A DNA stretch of 64,000 nucleotides, taken from positions 3,534,001 through 3,598,000 of the forward strand of contig NZ_BAABIS010000001.1 in NCBI RefSeq assembly GCF_039542905.1. The letters run 5' to 3'. Origin of the DNA: Kitasatospora terrestris. GTDB taxonomy: Bacteria > Actinomycetota > Actinomycetes > Streptomycetales > Streptomycetaceae. The position numbers were made by a program, and so were the translations under genes. Under the pieces are notes generated by a model. That model did no database searches and was not told the origin of the DNA. It saw only the letters and a program-made list of their open reading frames with translations. This document shows, in pieces, positions 9,588 through 18,011 of the stretch; within the stretch, counting starts at the first letter, position 1, and every line of letters starts with the position of its first letter.

Positions 9588-10687
9588 GCCGCCACCGCCG
9601 GGTAGAGCGCGCCGTAGACCTCTTCGACCCGGGCGGCGACCGCCTCCCAGGAGTAGCCGCGGGCGGCCTCGGCGCTCCGCGCCGACAGCGCCCCGCGCAG
9701 GGCGGGGTCGGCGGCCAGCCGGTCGATCGCGGCGGCCAGCGCGGCCGGCTCGGGCGCCGCGAGCAGGCCCACCTCGCCGAGCAGTTCGGTGTTGCCGGGG
9801 ACGGCGGTGGCCAGGACCGGCAGTGCCGCCGCCATGGCCTCCAGCGCGACCAGCGGCATCCCCTCCCGGTCGGAGGGCAGCACGAAGGCGTCCGCCGCCT
9901 CGTAGGCCGCCACCAGGTCCGCCCCGTGCAGGCCGCCCGCGAACTCGACCGAGCCGAGGCGCAGCTCCGCCGCCCGGGCCTCCAGCCGCTCCCGCAGCTC
10001 GCCGTCGCCGACCAGACGGAGCCTGACGGGCTGCCGGACCAGAGCCATCGCCTCCAGCAGGCGGGCGACGTTCTTCTGCGCGCTGAGCCGGCCGACGTAC
10101 AGCAGCTCGAGCGGACGCTGCCGCGGCTCCCGGACGGGCCGGAAGAACTCCCGGCCGACCCCGTTGGGCACCACGAACACCCGCTCCGCGGGAACGCGGT
10201 ACCGGTCGCGAACGAAGTCGGCCTGGGACGGGGTCAGGACGATCACGCCGGCCGCCGCGCGCAGCACCCGGCCGAAGACGTGCTTCTTGTACAGCGGCAG
10301 CAGCCGGCCGAGCGGACCGGAGGAGTCCACGTCGAGGTGGAAGTGGACCAGGAACCGCCCGCGGCGCACCAGGCTGGTGAGCGCCACCAGTTCCGGCAGC
10401 AGCGCGTGGGCGCAGTGCAGGTGGACCACCGAGTCGCGGGGGGCCCGGAGCAGGGAGAGCGGGAGCCCGGGAGCGACGGCGGTGTGGGCGACCTCGACCG
10501 CCCGGTGCCGGCGCACGCCCAGCCGGCCCCGCTGCTCGCGCCGTTCCGCGCCCGCGGCGCCGAGCACGGTGGTGACGACGCGCACGTCGTGCCGGTGGGA
10601 CAGCTGCTGGGAGAGGTGCTCGACGACCCGTTCCAGCCCGCCCAGGTGCGGCGGGTAGTAGGGGGTGACCTGCAGGACGGTACGCAT
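9584..10687 (-). CDS. Glycosyltransferase family 4
   Basis: GT-B sugar transferase of 367 residues. It has VTPYYPPHLGGLERVVEHL at the start, VGRLSAQKNVARLLEAM at the opening of the donor domain, and the donor motif SDREGMPLVALEAMAAALPV. The ATG at 10687 is chosen because the family N-terminus starts there; a longer open frame upstream has low-complexity, non-homologous sequence. Its stop overlaps the start of the GT-C-like gene by 4 nt. There are 35 bp to the small membrane protein upstream, so both probably share one transcript. Confidence 0.88.
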   Translation of the reverse strand: MRTVLQVTPYYPPHLGGLERVVEHLSQQLSHRHDVRVVTTVLGAAGAERREQRGRLGVRRHRAVEVAHTAVAPGLPLSLLRAPRDSVVHLHCAHALLPELVALTSLVRRGRFLVHFHLDVDSSGPLGRLLPLYKKHVFGRVLRAAAGVIVLTPSQADFVRDRYRVPAERVFVVPNGVGREFFRPVREPRQRPLELLYVGRLSAQKNVARLLEAMALVRQPVRLRLVGDGELRERLEARAAELRLGSVEFAGGLHGADLVAAYEAADAFVLPSDREGMPLVALEAMAAALPVLATAVPGNTELLGEVGLLAAPEPAALAAAIDRLAADPALRGALSARSAEAARGYSWEAVAARVEEVYGALYPAVAA

Positions 10688-10722
10688 CGGGGTTCCTGGG
10701 CGGAGGGTTCGCGGTCCGGAGG

Positions 10723-11253
10723 TCACGGCTTGCCCTTGATCTGGGCGCTTCCGAACCTGTAGTGCAGCTTCTGCGGGTGACCGGGCAGAGAGACGCGCAC
10801 CACCGACACCTCGCCCTTGGCGTCGAGGCGGACGACGATCGGCACCGGAGCCCCCTCGTGCGGTACCAGCGGCACGCTGGTGGTGGCCACCGCCTTGCCG
10901 TCGGCCGATTCTAGCGTCACCTTCACCTCGTACGACTTCGCGCCCGTGCCGTGGTCGTTGAGCGCCAGCGGCACCACCACGGTGGCGCCCTCGAAGGTCG
11001 GCGAGGCGGTGAAGTACAGCTCCGCGAAAGGGGTCTGCTGCTTGGTGAAGGACTGCTCCAGCACGGTTCGCACGGGCTCCAGCGAGCACACCCCGACCAC
11101 CGCGACCGCGGCGGCCAGGACGGCGGCCGCCAGGCGCAGGCGTCTCCCGTTCCCGGTCGGCCGTCGGCGTCGCGGCCGGGCCGCCGTCCGCGGTGCGGGC
11201 GGGTCGGCGGGCAGGTCCGCAGACCGCTCGACGGTCCGGGCGGACTCGCTCAC
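10723..11253 (-). CDS. Hypothetical single-pass membrane protein of the polysaccharide operon
   Basis: A 176-residue protein that I do not recognise with certainty. Residues 1-40 are Pro/Arg-rich and probably cytosolic, residues about 41-60 form one Ala/Val-rich membrane helix, and residues 70-176 form an extracytoplasmic beta-rich domain containing PFAELYFTASPTF. That start resembles the extracellular domain of DUF1616-type actinobacterial proteins found in polysaccharide loci, but this is a weak resemblance. It starts 4 bp after the GT2 gene ends. The position suggests a membrane partner of the transferases. Confidence 0.7.
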   Translation of the reverse strand: MSESARTVERSADLPADPPAPRTAARPRRRRPTGNGRRLRLAAAVLAAAVAVVGVCSLEPVRTVLEQSFTKQQTPFAELYFTASPTFEGATVVVPLALNDHGTGAKSYEVKVTLESADGKAVATTSVPLVPHEGAPVPIVVRLDAKGEVSVVRVSLPGHPQKLHYRFGSAQIKGKP

Positions 11254-11257
11254 GTGC

Positions 11258-12049
11258 TCAGACCGCCTCGTAATGCGCGGTCAGCGTGCTGTCCGGAGCG
11301 GGCTCGACCACCGGCGCGGCCGGCCTCGGGGTGAGGGCTCCCGGGGACTCGGTGCGTCGCCCGGCCTCCTTCCGGAGCCGGTGCTCGAAGAGCTGCCGGA
11401 GGTTGGCCATCCCGTCCGGGAGCGCCTTCAGCTTCACCTCGCCGCCGCGCGGGCGGTACTCGATCGGCACTTCGAGGTAGCGGTACCCGGCCCGGGTCGC
11501 CGCGTTCTTGATCTCCTGCGAGAAGGCCATGCCGGGCGAGCGGACGTCCAGCCCGTCCCAGACGTAGCGCCGGAACACCCACATGCCCGACTGGGAATCC
11601 CGCAGGCCGTTGCGGAAGAGCCCGCGGCTGAGTGCGCTGAGCGCGTGGTTGGCGATGGTGTGGGTGCGCTTCATCGCCGAGCGGTTCTCGCGGCCGAGCC
11701 GATTGGTCGTCATGAACTCCACGTCCTGGTCGACCAGGACGCCCAGCAGCTCGGGCAGCGAGTCGAACGGGTAGGTGCAGTCCGCGTCGCCGGTGGATAT
11801 GACGTCACCGGTCGCCCGGTCGAACCCGGCCTGGTAGGCGTTGCCGTAGCCGCGCCGGGGCTGCGACACCACGGTGGCGCCGAGGGCCCGGGCAACGTCC
11901 GCGGTCCCGTCGGTGGAGGCGTTGTCCACCACGACCACCTCGGTCTGCCAGCCGGCCGCCTCCAGCTCCGCCACCGGGATGGTGTCGAAGACCGTTGGCA
12001 GGTTCTCGGCTTCGTTGAGCGCCGGGATGACGATCGACAGACGACTCAC
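11258..12049 (-). CDS. Glycosyltransferase family 2 (DPM1/UppP-sugar type), first gene of the operon
   Basis: A GT-A fold transferase of 263 residues with SIVIPALNEAENLP at the start, VVVDNASTDGT, and STGDADCTYPFDSLP as the DxD metal site. The sequence is close to polyprenyl-phosphate sugar synthases and priming GT2 enzymes, so it may load the first sugar or make the lipid-linked donor for the GT-C protein. The GTG at 12049 is chosen: a GGGGGAG ribosome site lies about 5 nt upstream, and the family N-terminus starts here. The frame extends another 195 bp upstream, but that part is not protein-like. There is no membrane helix at the C-terminus. Confidence 0.88.
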   Translation of the reverse strand: MSRLSIVIPALNEAENLPTVFDTIPVAELEAAGWQTEVVVVDNASTDGTADVARALGATVVSQPRRGYGNAYQAGFDRATGDVISTGDADCTYPFDSLPELLGVLVDQDVEFMTTNRLGRENRSAMKRTHTIANHALSALSRGLFRNGLRDSQSGMWVFRRYVWDGLDVRSPGMAFSQEIKNAATRAGYRYLEVPIEYRPRGGEVKLKALPDGMANLRQLFEHRLRKEAGRRTESPGALTPRPAAPVVEPAPDSTLTAHYEAV

Positions 12050-12129
12050 GTGGCTCCCCCCTGGAGCGGATGCTTGGCGTTTCCGGCTCCGGGTGGTCCC
12101 CACCTCGGATGCCGTCCGCCCACGACAAT

Positions 12130-12180
12130 CGCTCCGTCCCGGACCGGGCTGCGGTGTGGACGACCGCGTACGACGGAGCG
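12130..12180 (-). promoter_or_regulatory. Two-tier inverted repeat in the leader of the polysaccharide operon
   Basis: Outer 9-bp arms CGCTCCGTC (12130-12138) and GACGGAGCG (12172-12180) enclose a 5-bp inner stem GCGGT (12151-12155) / ACCGC (12163-12167). The structure sits 80 nt upstream of the GTG start of the first gene. A weak -10-like TAGGCT on the minus strand (12201-12206) lies just upstream, so the element would be in the 5' leader. Role unknown. Confidence 0.4.
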
Positions 12181-12292
12181 CTGGACTCGAACCGCGGGCA
12201 AGCCTAGTCCATTTCCGGGCACCACTCGACGCGCGCGTGATCACATTGTGACGGCGGGCTGACGGGCCATTGGCTAGACTGGAGTTTTTCGC

Positions 12293-13408
12293 TCAGCCCA
12301 CCAACCAGGCGTTGGTGGGCTTGGCACCCGCATCGGCCTTTCCGTCCTTCAGGCTTGCCACCTGAGCGGGGCTCAGCGCCTTGTCCCAGACCTTGACGTT
12401 GGCGAGCACACCGGCCCAGTAGTTGCCCCAGATCCCGTGGTGGCGGCTGCGTCCGAGCTGGAGCGGGCCCGGGCCCGCCCAGATGCCGGGCACCGTCGCG
12501 GTGCCGGCCGGGGCGCCGTTGACGTACAGCGCGACCGTCTTGGACGAGGCGTCATAGGTGCCGGTGAGCAGCGCCCACTGACCCGACGTGGTGTCACTCG
12601 CCGACATCACCTCGACGGCGGTGCTGTCAGCGCCCTTGTCGGCGGTCTGGACCCGGAAGACCCAGCCCTTCTTGCCATTGGTGTCGTCGCGGCCCAGCTC
12701 GAAGGAGTAGGAGACGCCGTCGCCCTCGCTGATGGCCATCCGGGCGCCGGCCGGCGCCTCGCAGTAGACCCACGCCGAGATGCTGAAGCTCTTGGTGACG
12801 TCGACCAGCCGGTCGGCGGACTGCGCGAAGGAGTTGCCGTTGCTCCGCAGGCGCAGCACGTTCCCGTTCTTGTCCTTGCCCACCTGGGCGTCCGGGCCCA
12901 TCGCCAGGTGTGCCTGGCCGGCCCGGTCGGCGAGCAGGTTCTCGTCGCCCGGCACGGTGGCCGCGGATCCGCCGCCGCCGGCGGACGCCGAGGCGCTCGC
13001 ACTCGCCGAGGAGCTCGGGTCGGCGACCGGGGTGCCGCTGTGACGGGTCTTCACCACCACCACACCGGCGCCCACACCGAGCAGCACCGCGACGGCCACC
13101 ACCGCGGCGGTCAGCCGCCGCCGCTTGCGCTTCGCGTCCGCCTCCGCCTCGTCCGCCAGCGCCGACCAGTCGGGCTCGGTCGGCGGGCCGGACTGCATCG
13201 GGAACGCGGGCGGCGGACCGTACTGACCCTGCGGGTACCCGTAGCCGCCGGTCTCGTACGGGTACCCGTATCCGCCCTGCTGGGGCGGGTATCCGTACCC
13301 GGGCTGCGGCACGGGCGGCTGCCCGCCCGGGAAGGGCTCCGGGGGCGTGGCACTGGGGCCCGGGCCGGGCGCGGCAGCCCCGTCGGGCTGGTGGGTACCG
13401 TCAGTCAT
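12293..13408 (-). CDS. Membrane-anchored LamG/concanavalin-like surface protein
   Basis: A 371-residue type II membrane protein. Residues 1-75 are Pro/Gly/Tyr-rich with repeated GYGYP units, probably cytosolic. Residues about 97-118 form a membrane helix after KRKRRR, then comes a Ser/Ala linker. Residues about 150-371 form a LamG-like beta-sandwich with SFSISAWVYCE, the WALLTGTYDASSKTVALYVNG core and WDKALSPAQVASL at the end. Such domains bind glycans or proteins at the cell surface. It is transcribed towards the polysaccharide operon from its own promoter at 13416-13444; the ATG is predicted to be the first base of the mRNA. Ligand unknown. Confidence 0.82.
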   Translation of the reverse strand: MTDGTHQPDGAAAPGPGPSATPPEPFPGGQPPVPQPGYGYPPQQGGYGYPYETGGYGYPQGQYGPPPAFPMQSGPPTEPDWSALADEAEADAKRKRRRLTAAVVAVAVLLGVGAGVVVVKTRHSGTPVADPSSSASASASASAGGGGSAATVPGDENLLADRAGQAHLAMGPDAQVGKDKNGNVLRLRSNGNSFAQSADRLVDVTKSFSISAWVYCEAPAGARMAISEGDGVSYSFELGRDDTNGKKGWVFRVQTADKGADSTAVEVMSASDTTSGQWALLTGTYDASSKTVALYVNGAPAGTATVPGIWAGPGPLQLGRSRHHGIWGNYWAGVLANVKVWDKALSPAQVASLKDGKADAGAKPTNAWLVG

Positions 13409-13409
13409 A

Positions 13410-13433
13410 GACCGGATGCTAGAACATCCGGTC
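13410..13433. promoter_or_regulatory. Operator-like palindrome overlapping the LamG-gene -10 box
   Basis: Perfect 9-bp inverted repeat GACCGGATG (13410-13418) and CATCCGGTC (13425-13433) with a 6-nt spacer. It covers the -10 box and the transcription start of the LamG gene and ends one base before the ATG. The geometry fits a dimeric repressor site. An RNA hairpin is less likely, because the predicted transcript would begin at the ATG. Confidence 0.55.
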
Positions 13434-13444
13434 GTTCATCCCAA
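13416..13444 (-). promoter_or_regulatory. Sigma-70-type promoter of the LamG gene (leaderless)
   Basis: On the minus strand TTGGGA (13439-13444) and TAGCAT (13416-13421) are separated by exactly 17 bp. The -10 ends 7 nt before the ATG at 13408, so transcription should start at the A of the start codon. No Shine-Dalgarno sequence is present, which agrees with a leaderless mRNA. Confidence 0.65.
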
Positions 13445-13492
13445 CGGCGGATGCCGGTGAAGACCCTTCATCGAAACATTTCCGGGTCTTTA

Positions 13493-13521
13493 CGGTGGCC
13501 TGACCATCGGTCAGGCCACCG
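13493..13521 (-). terminator. Terminator of glmM
   Basis: A perfect 13-bp stem with a 3-nt loop: arms 13493-13505 and 13509-13521 (GGTGGCCTGACC core). It lies 18 bp after the glmM stop. There is no T-tract, as is common in high-GC actinobacteria. Confidence 0.8.
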
Positions 13522-13538
13522 CCGGGACCGTCGGCCCG

Positions 13539-14903
13539 TCAGCCCAGGTGGGTGCGGACGGCGTCGGCGAGGCGCCCGCAGACGGCGTTCGCCTGGGCCT
13601 CGTCCGCCGCCTCGACCATCACGCGGACCAGCGGCTCGGTGCCGGACTTGCGCAGCAGCACCCGCCCGGTGGCGCCGAGCTCGGCCTCCGCCTCGCGGAC
13701 CGCGGCCTGCAGCTCCTCGCAGCTCTCGACCCGGTTCTTGTCCACGCCCTTGACGTTGATCAGCACCTGCGGCAGCCGGGTCATCACCGACGCCAGGTCG
13801 GCCAGCGACTGCTTGGTGGCCGCCAGCCGGGCGCCCAGCATCAGGCCGGTGAGGGTGCCGTCGCCGGTGGTCGCGTGGTCGAGCAGGATCACGTGGCCGG
13901 ACTGCTCGCCGCCGAGCGCGAAGCCGTGCTGCTTCATCTCCTCCAGCACGTACCGGTCGCCGACCGCGGTCTGCACCAGCTCGATGCCCTCGCGCTCCAT
14001 CGCCAGCTTGAAGCCCAGGTTGGACATCACGGTGGCGACGGCGGTGCCGCGGCGCAGCGTGCCGGCCTCCTTCATGGCGACCGCGAGGATCGCGATGATC
14101 TGGTCGCCGTCGACCTCGTTGCCGTCCGCGTCGGCGGCCAGGCAGCGGTCGGCGTCGCCGTCGAGGGCGATGCCGAGGTCCGCGGCGTGCTCCTTCATCG
14201 CGACGCGCAGCTTGTCCAGGTGGGTGGAGCCGACGCCGTCGTTGATGTTGAGGCCGGTGGGCTCGGCGCCGAGGGTGTAGACGACCTCCGCGCCGGCCCG
14301 GGCGAAGGCCTCCGGGGCGACCCGGGCGGCGGCGCCGTGCGCGCCGTCGATGACGACCTTGACGCCGTCCAGGCGGTTCGGCAGGACGGCGACCAGGTGG
14401 GCGACGTACTTGTCGAAGCCCTCGTTGTAGCTGCGGACCCGGCCGACGTCGGCGCCGGTGGGGCGCTTCCACTCGTCGTCGCCGACGCCGTAGCGCCGGT
14501 AGTGGGCCTCGATCGCGTCCTCGATCGCGTCGTCCAGCTTGTGGCCGCCACGGGCGAGGAACTTGATGCCGTTGTCCGGCATGGCGTTGTGGCTGGCGGA
14601 GAGCATCACGCCGAAGTCGGCGCCGAGCGCGCCGGTGAGGTACGCCACGGCCGGGGTGGGCAGCACGCCGACCCGCAGGACGTCCACGCCCGCGCTGGCC
14701 AGGCCGGCGATCACGGCGGCCTCCAGGAACTCTCCGGAGGCGCGCGGGTCACGTCCGACCACGGCGACCGGACGGTGTCCGTCGAAGGCGCCGGCGTCGC
14801 CGAGCACGTGAGCCGCCGCGACCGACAGGCCGAGGGCTAGTTCGGCGGTCAGGCCCTCGTTGGCCACACCGCGCACCCCGTCGGTTCCGAAGAGTCGTCC
14901 CAT
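13539..14903 (-). CDS. glmM: Phosphoglucosamine mutase
   Basis: Interconverts glucosamine-6-phosphate and glucosamine-1-phosphate on the way to UDP-GlcNAc for peptidoglycan and other glycans. Length 454 residues, normal for the family. The N-terminus [16 protein letters not shown] is diagnostic. The phosphoserine loop is [13 protein letters not shown] (about residue 100), the metal loop is ALDGDADRC (about residue 245), and the C-terminal phosphate-binding loop is [12 protein letters not shown]. It lies downstream of rpsI on the same strand but is separated from it by a strong terminator, so it is probably transcribed on its own. A clear promoter was not found in 14904-14992. Confidence 0.97.
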   Translation of the reverse strand: MGRLFGTDGVRGVANEGLTAELALGLSVAAAHVLGDAGAFDGHRPVAVVGRDPRASGEFLEAAVIAGLASAGVDVLRVGVLPTPAVAYLTGALGADFGVMLSASHNAMPDNGIKFLARGGHKLDDAIEDAIEAHYRRYGVGDDEWKRPTGADVGRVRSYNEGFDKYVAHLVAVLPNRLDGVKVVIDGAHGAAARVAPEAFARAGAEVVYTLGAEPTGLNINDGVGSTHLDKLRVAMKEHAADLGIALDGDADRCLAADADGNEVDGDQIIAILAVAMKEAGTLRRGTAVATVMSNLGFKLAMEREGIELVQTAVGDRYVLEEMKQHGFALGGEQSGHVILLDHATTGDGTLTGLMLGARLAATKQSLADLASVMTRLPQVLINVKGVDKNRVESCEELQAAVREAEAELGATGRVLLRKSGTEPLVRVMVEAADEAQANAVCGRLADAVRTHLG

Positions 14904-14992
14904 GCTTGTCGTCCTGTCCTCAGCGTTCCAGCCGTCGTCGACCGGCTTTCCATCGAATCACTCCACGACCTCCGCACAAGGCCGGGAGCACG

Positions 14993-15025
14993 ACGCCCCG
15001 GAGTACACGGGGTACTCCGGGGCGT
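14993..15025 (-). terminator. Terminator of rplM-rpsI
   Basis: A 14-bp perfect stem (14993-15006 with 15012-15025) and a 5-nt loop, containing CCCCGGAGTAC and its complement. It lies 25 bp after the rpsI stop and separates rpsI from glmM. Confidence 0.85.
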
Positions 15026-15049
15026 ACGAGTCGCACTCGCGGGATGCGA

Positions 15050-15553
15050 TTAGCGCTTGCTGTACTGCGGCGCCTTGCGGGCCTTCTTGAGACCGGCCTT
15101 CTTGCGCTCGACGGCGCGGGCGTCACGGGTCAGGAAGCCGGCCTTCTTGAGCGGGCCGCGGTTGTTGTCCACGTCCGCCTCGTTCAGGGCGCGGGCCACG
15201 CCGAGGCGCAGCGCGTAGGCCTGACCGGAGACGCCGCCGCCCGAGATGCGGGCGATGACGTCGTAACGGCCGTCGAGCTCGAGGAGCTTGAACGGCTCGT
15301 TGACGGTCTGCTGGTGCACCTTGTTGGGGAAGTAGTTCTCCAGGGTGCGACCGTTGATCTTCCACTGGCCGGTGCCGGGGACGATGCGCACGCGGGCGAT
15401 CGCCTCCTTGCGGCGGCCGAGGCCGGCGCCGGGGACGGCCTCGCCGAAGCGGCCGGCCAGCGACTCGGTGGTGTACTCGGTCTCGGTGGTGTACTCCTCG
15501 ACGTTCTCGTCGAAGTCGACCTCGAGGGTGCTCTCGATGGCAGTCTCGGCCAC
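15050..15553 (-). CDS. rpsI: 30S ribosomal protein S9
   Basis: S9 contacts the P-site tRNA with its C-terminal tail; here the tail ends in the conserved QYSKR. The protein has 167 residues, about 37 more than in E. coli, because of an acidic Glu/Thr-rich N-terminal extension found in actinobacteria. The conserved core starts at [15 protein letters not shown]. It follows rplM by 47 bp and ends at a strong hairpin, so rplM-rpsI is a two-gene unit. Confidence 0.97.
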   Translation of the reverse strand: MAETAIESTLEVDFDENVEEYTTETEYTTESLAGRFGEAVPGAGLGRRKEAIARVRIVPGTGQWKINGRTLENYFPNKVHQQTVNEPFKLLELDGRYDVIARISGGGVSGQAYALRLGVARALNEADVDNNRGPLKKAGFLTRDARAVERKKAGLKKARKAPQYSKR

Positions 15554-15600
15554 GGTGTTCCTCAGCTCCTGCTTTTCAGTGATGGGGTTGGTGGCCGGAA

Positions 15601-16044
15601 TTACTGCGCGACCTGGGTGATCTCGAACGGCACCGGCTGCTGCGCAGCGTGCGGGTGCTGGTCGCCCGAGTAGACCTTCAGCTTCGAGAGCATCTGACGG
15701 CCCAGGGTGTTCTTGGGGAGCATGCCCTTGATGGCCTTCTCGACGGCCTTCTCGGGGTTCTTGTCGAGCAGCTCGTCGTAGCGGACCGAGCGGAGACCGC
15801 CCGGGAAGCCGCTGTGGCGGTACGCCATCTTCTGGGTCTTCTTGTTACCCGACAGGTGCACCTTGTCAGCGTTGATGATGACGACGAAGTCGCCGGTGTC
15901 AACGTGCGGCGCGTAGATCGCCTTGTGCTTGCCGCGGAGCAGGCTGGCGGCCTGGGAGGCCAGGCGGCCGAGCACGACGTCGGTCGCGTCGATGACGTGC
16001 CACTGACGCTGGACGTCGCCGGGCTTGGGGCTGTACGTACGCAC
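15601..16044 (-). CDS. rplM: 50S ribosomal protein L13
   Basis: An early-assembly 23S rRNA-binding protein of 147 residues. It shows the conserved [18 protein letters not shown] and a [16 protein letters not shown] segment near the end. The start is GTG at 16044 ([10 protein letters not shown]), with GAAGG about 8 nt upstream. It heads the rplM-rpsI unit; the 207 bp between it and the ABC-F gene should contain the promoter, which I could not define. Confidence 0.97.
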   Translation of the reverse strand: MRTYSPKPGDVQRQWHVIDATDVVLGRLASQAASLLRGKHKAIYAPHVDTGDFVVIINADKVHLSGNKKTQKMAYRHSGFPGGLRSVRYDELLDKNPEKAVEKAIKGMLPKNTLGRQMLSKLKVYSGDQHPHAAQQPVPFEITQVAQ

Positions 16045-16251
16045 GGTCGTAGCCTTCGCTTTTCAGTGAGTGTGTCTGACAGGAGCTCCCTGGACCGAGG
16101 GATCAGCCTTGCCCGCCCCGGACGCAATCGGGTTGGGCCGCTGGTCATCGGCCTTGGTGTCTCCGGCGTACCGACCTCTCACGTGAGATGGAGCGAGCCA
16201 ATACGCACAACAAGGGCCCACGATACCGGGGCGAGGGGGCTGAATCCAAAC

Positions 16252-17928
16252 TCAGCGGTCACGGACCACGCGGGTCACGTCCCAGACCGGCTCGGGAGCC
16301 TCGTACACCCGGCCGTCCTCGCCGAAGACCAGGAAGCGGTCGAAGCTCCGGGCGAACCAGCGGTCGTGGGTCACGCACAGCACCGTGCCGTCGAAGGCCT
16401 CCAGGCCCTGCTGCAGCGCCTCGGCGCTCTCCAGGTCCAGGTTGTCGGTCGGCTCGTCCAGCAGCAGCGCGGTCGAGCCGGACAGCTCCAGCTTGAGGAT
16501 CATCAGCCGGGCCTGCTGGCCGCCGGAGAGCGACTCGAACTTCTGCTCCTCCTGCCGGTCCAGCTCGTAGCGGCGCAGCGCCCCCATCGCGGCGCCCCGG
16601 CTGAGCGCGTGCTCCTCCTCCACGATCGAGCGCACCGTGCGTCCCAGCAGCTCCGGATGGGCGTGGGACTGCCGGAAGTGGCCCGGCACCACGCGGGCGC
16701 CGAGCTTCCAGCTGCCGCCGTGCCTCACGCTCTCGTCGCCGGCCAGCAGCCGCAGGAAGTGCGACTTGCCGGAGCCGTTGGAGCCCAGCACCGCGACCCG
16801 CTCGCCGTAGAAGACCTCCAGGTCGAAGGGCTTCATCAGGCCGGTCAGCTCCAGCTGCTCCATGGTGAAGGCCCGCACGCCGGTGCGGCCGCCCTTCAGG
16901 CGCATGGAGATCGACTGCTCGCGCGGCGGAGCCTCCGGCGGGCCCGCCGCCTCGAACTTCTTCAGCCGGGTCTGCGCGGCCGCGTACCGCGAGGCCATCT
17001 CGTGGCTGACCGCGGCCGCCTGCCGCAGGGTGAGCACCAGCTTCTTCAGCTTGGCGTGCTCCTCGTCCCAGCGGCGGCGCAGCTCCTCGAAGCGCTCGAA
17101 GCGGGCCCGGCGGGCGTCGTGGAAGGAGTCGAAGCCGCCGCCGTGCACCCAGACGCTGGAGCCGGCCGCGCCGGACTCCACGCTGATGATCTTGTCTGCG
17201 GTGGTGGAGAGCAGCTCGCGGTCGTGCGAGATGAACAGCACCGTCTTGGAGGTCGCCTTGATGGCCTGCTCCAGCCAGCGCTTGCCCGGTACGTCCAGGT
17301 AGTTGTCCGGCTCGTCGAGCAGCAGCACCTCGTCCGGGCCGCGCAGCAGCGCCTCCAGCACCAGCCGCTTCTGCTCGCCGCCGGAGAGGGTGTTCAGCCC
17401 GCGCCACTGCGCCTTGTCGAAGGGGATGCCGAGCGCGGCCATGGTGCACACGTCCCAGTCGGCCTCGTACTCGTAGCCACCGGCGTCGGACCAGTCGGAG
17501 AGCGCCTGGGCGTAGGCCATCTGCGTCTTCTCGTCGTCCTGCGCCATCATCGCCAGCTCGGCCGCGTCGACCGTGCGGGCGGCGGCGGCGATCCGGGCCG
17601 GGGCGACCGAGACCAGCAGGTCGCGCACCGAGGCGTCGGCGGGCAGCGCGCCCGGGCCGCCCTCGCCGTCGGCCGCGGCCCTGGTGTCCTCCCGGCCGGT
17701 GGTGCCGACGAACTGGCGCATCACGCCGAGCCCGCCGGTGACCGTCACCGACCCGCCGTGCGGCTGCACGTCGCCGGCGATCATGCGCAGCAGCGTGGTC
17801 TTGCCCGCGCCGTTGGCGCCCACCAGGGCGACCGCGGAGCCCTCGCCGACCCGGAAGGACGCGTCGTCGAACAGCACCCGCCCGTCCGGCAGGTAGTACT
17901 CAAGGTGCGAAATCTCGACGTGTCCCAT
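16252..17928 (-). CDS. ABC-F family ATPase (ribosome-associated type)
   Basis: A soluble protein of 558 residues with two fused ABC ATPase domains and no membrane segments. Walker A loops are GANGAGKTT (first domain) and GSNGSGKS (second). Signatures are LSGGEQKRL and LSGGQQARL, and Walker B motifs are LLLDEPDNYLD and LLLDEPTDNLD. A long charged interdomain linker (about residues 270-350) is expected to reach into the ribosome. ABC-F proteins act as translation factors, some as antibiotic-resistance proteins; which applies here cannot be said. The ATG at 17928 is preferred over an in-frame start 54 bp upstream because the ABC fold begins there. Confidence 0.9.
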   Translation of the reverse strand: MGHVEISHLEYYLPDGRVLFDDASFRVGEGSAVALVGANGAGKTTLLRMIAGDVQPHGGSVTVTGGLGVMRQFVGTTGREDTRAAADGEGGPGALPADASVRDLLVSVAPARIAAAARTVDAAELAMMAQDDEKTQMAYAQALSDWSDAGGYEYEADWDVCTMAALGIPFDKAQWRGLNTLSGGEQKRLVLEALLRGPDEVLLLDEPDNYLDVPGKRWLEQAIKATSKTVLFISHDRELLSTTADKIISVESGAAGSSVWVHGGGFDSFHDARRARFERFEELRRRWDEEHAKLKKLVLTLRQAAAVSHEMASRYAAAQTRLKKFEAAGPPEAPPREQSISMRLKGGRTGVRAFTMEQLELTGLMKPFDLEVFYGERVAVLGSNGSGKSHFLRLLAGDESVRHGGSWKLGARVVPGHFRQSHAHPELLGRTVRSIVEEEHALSRGAAMGALRRYELDRQEEQKFESLSGGQQARLMILKLELSGSTALLLDEPTDNLDLESAEALQQGLEAFDGTVLCVTHDRWFARSFDRFLVFGEDGRVYEAPEPVWDVTRVVRDR

Positions 17929-18011
17929 GGTCGCGATTGTGCCCGGACCCCCGCGGCGGCTCCAAACGGCTTTTCCCGCCACCCGCAGGAGTGAGGCACC
18001 TCACACGCCGG

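Noticed and set aside
12180..12205. GGTTCGAGTCC on the minus strand, like a tRNA T-loop
   Set aside because: The flanking bases do not pair as a T-stem, and no acceptor, D or anticodon arms could be built around it.
12246..12278. A plus-strand promoter-like pair TTGTGA...TAGACT
   Set aside because: The spacer is 21 bp, too long, and it would transcribe the antisense of the LamG gene.
15649..17994. A 781-codon open frame on the plus strand over rplM and the ABC-F gene
   Set aside because: Antisense to two clear genes, low-complexity sequence rich in Leu, Gln and Val, and no ribosome site.
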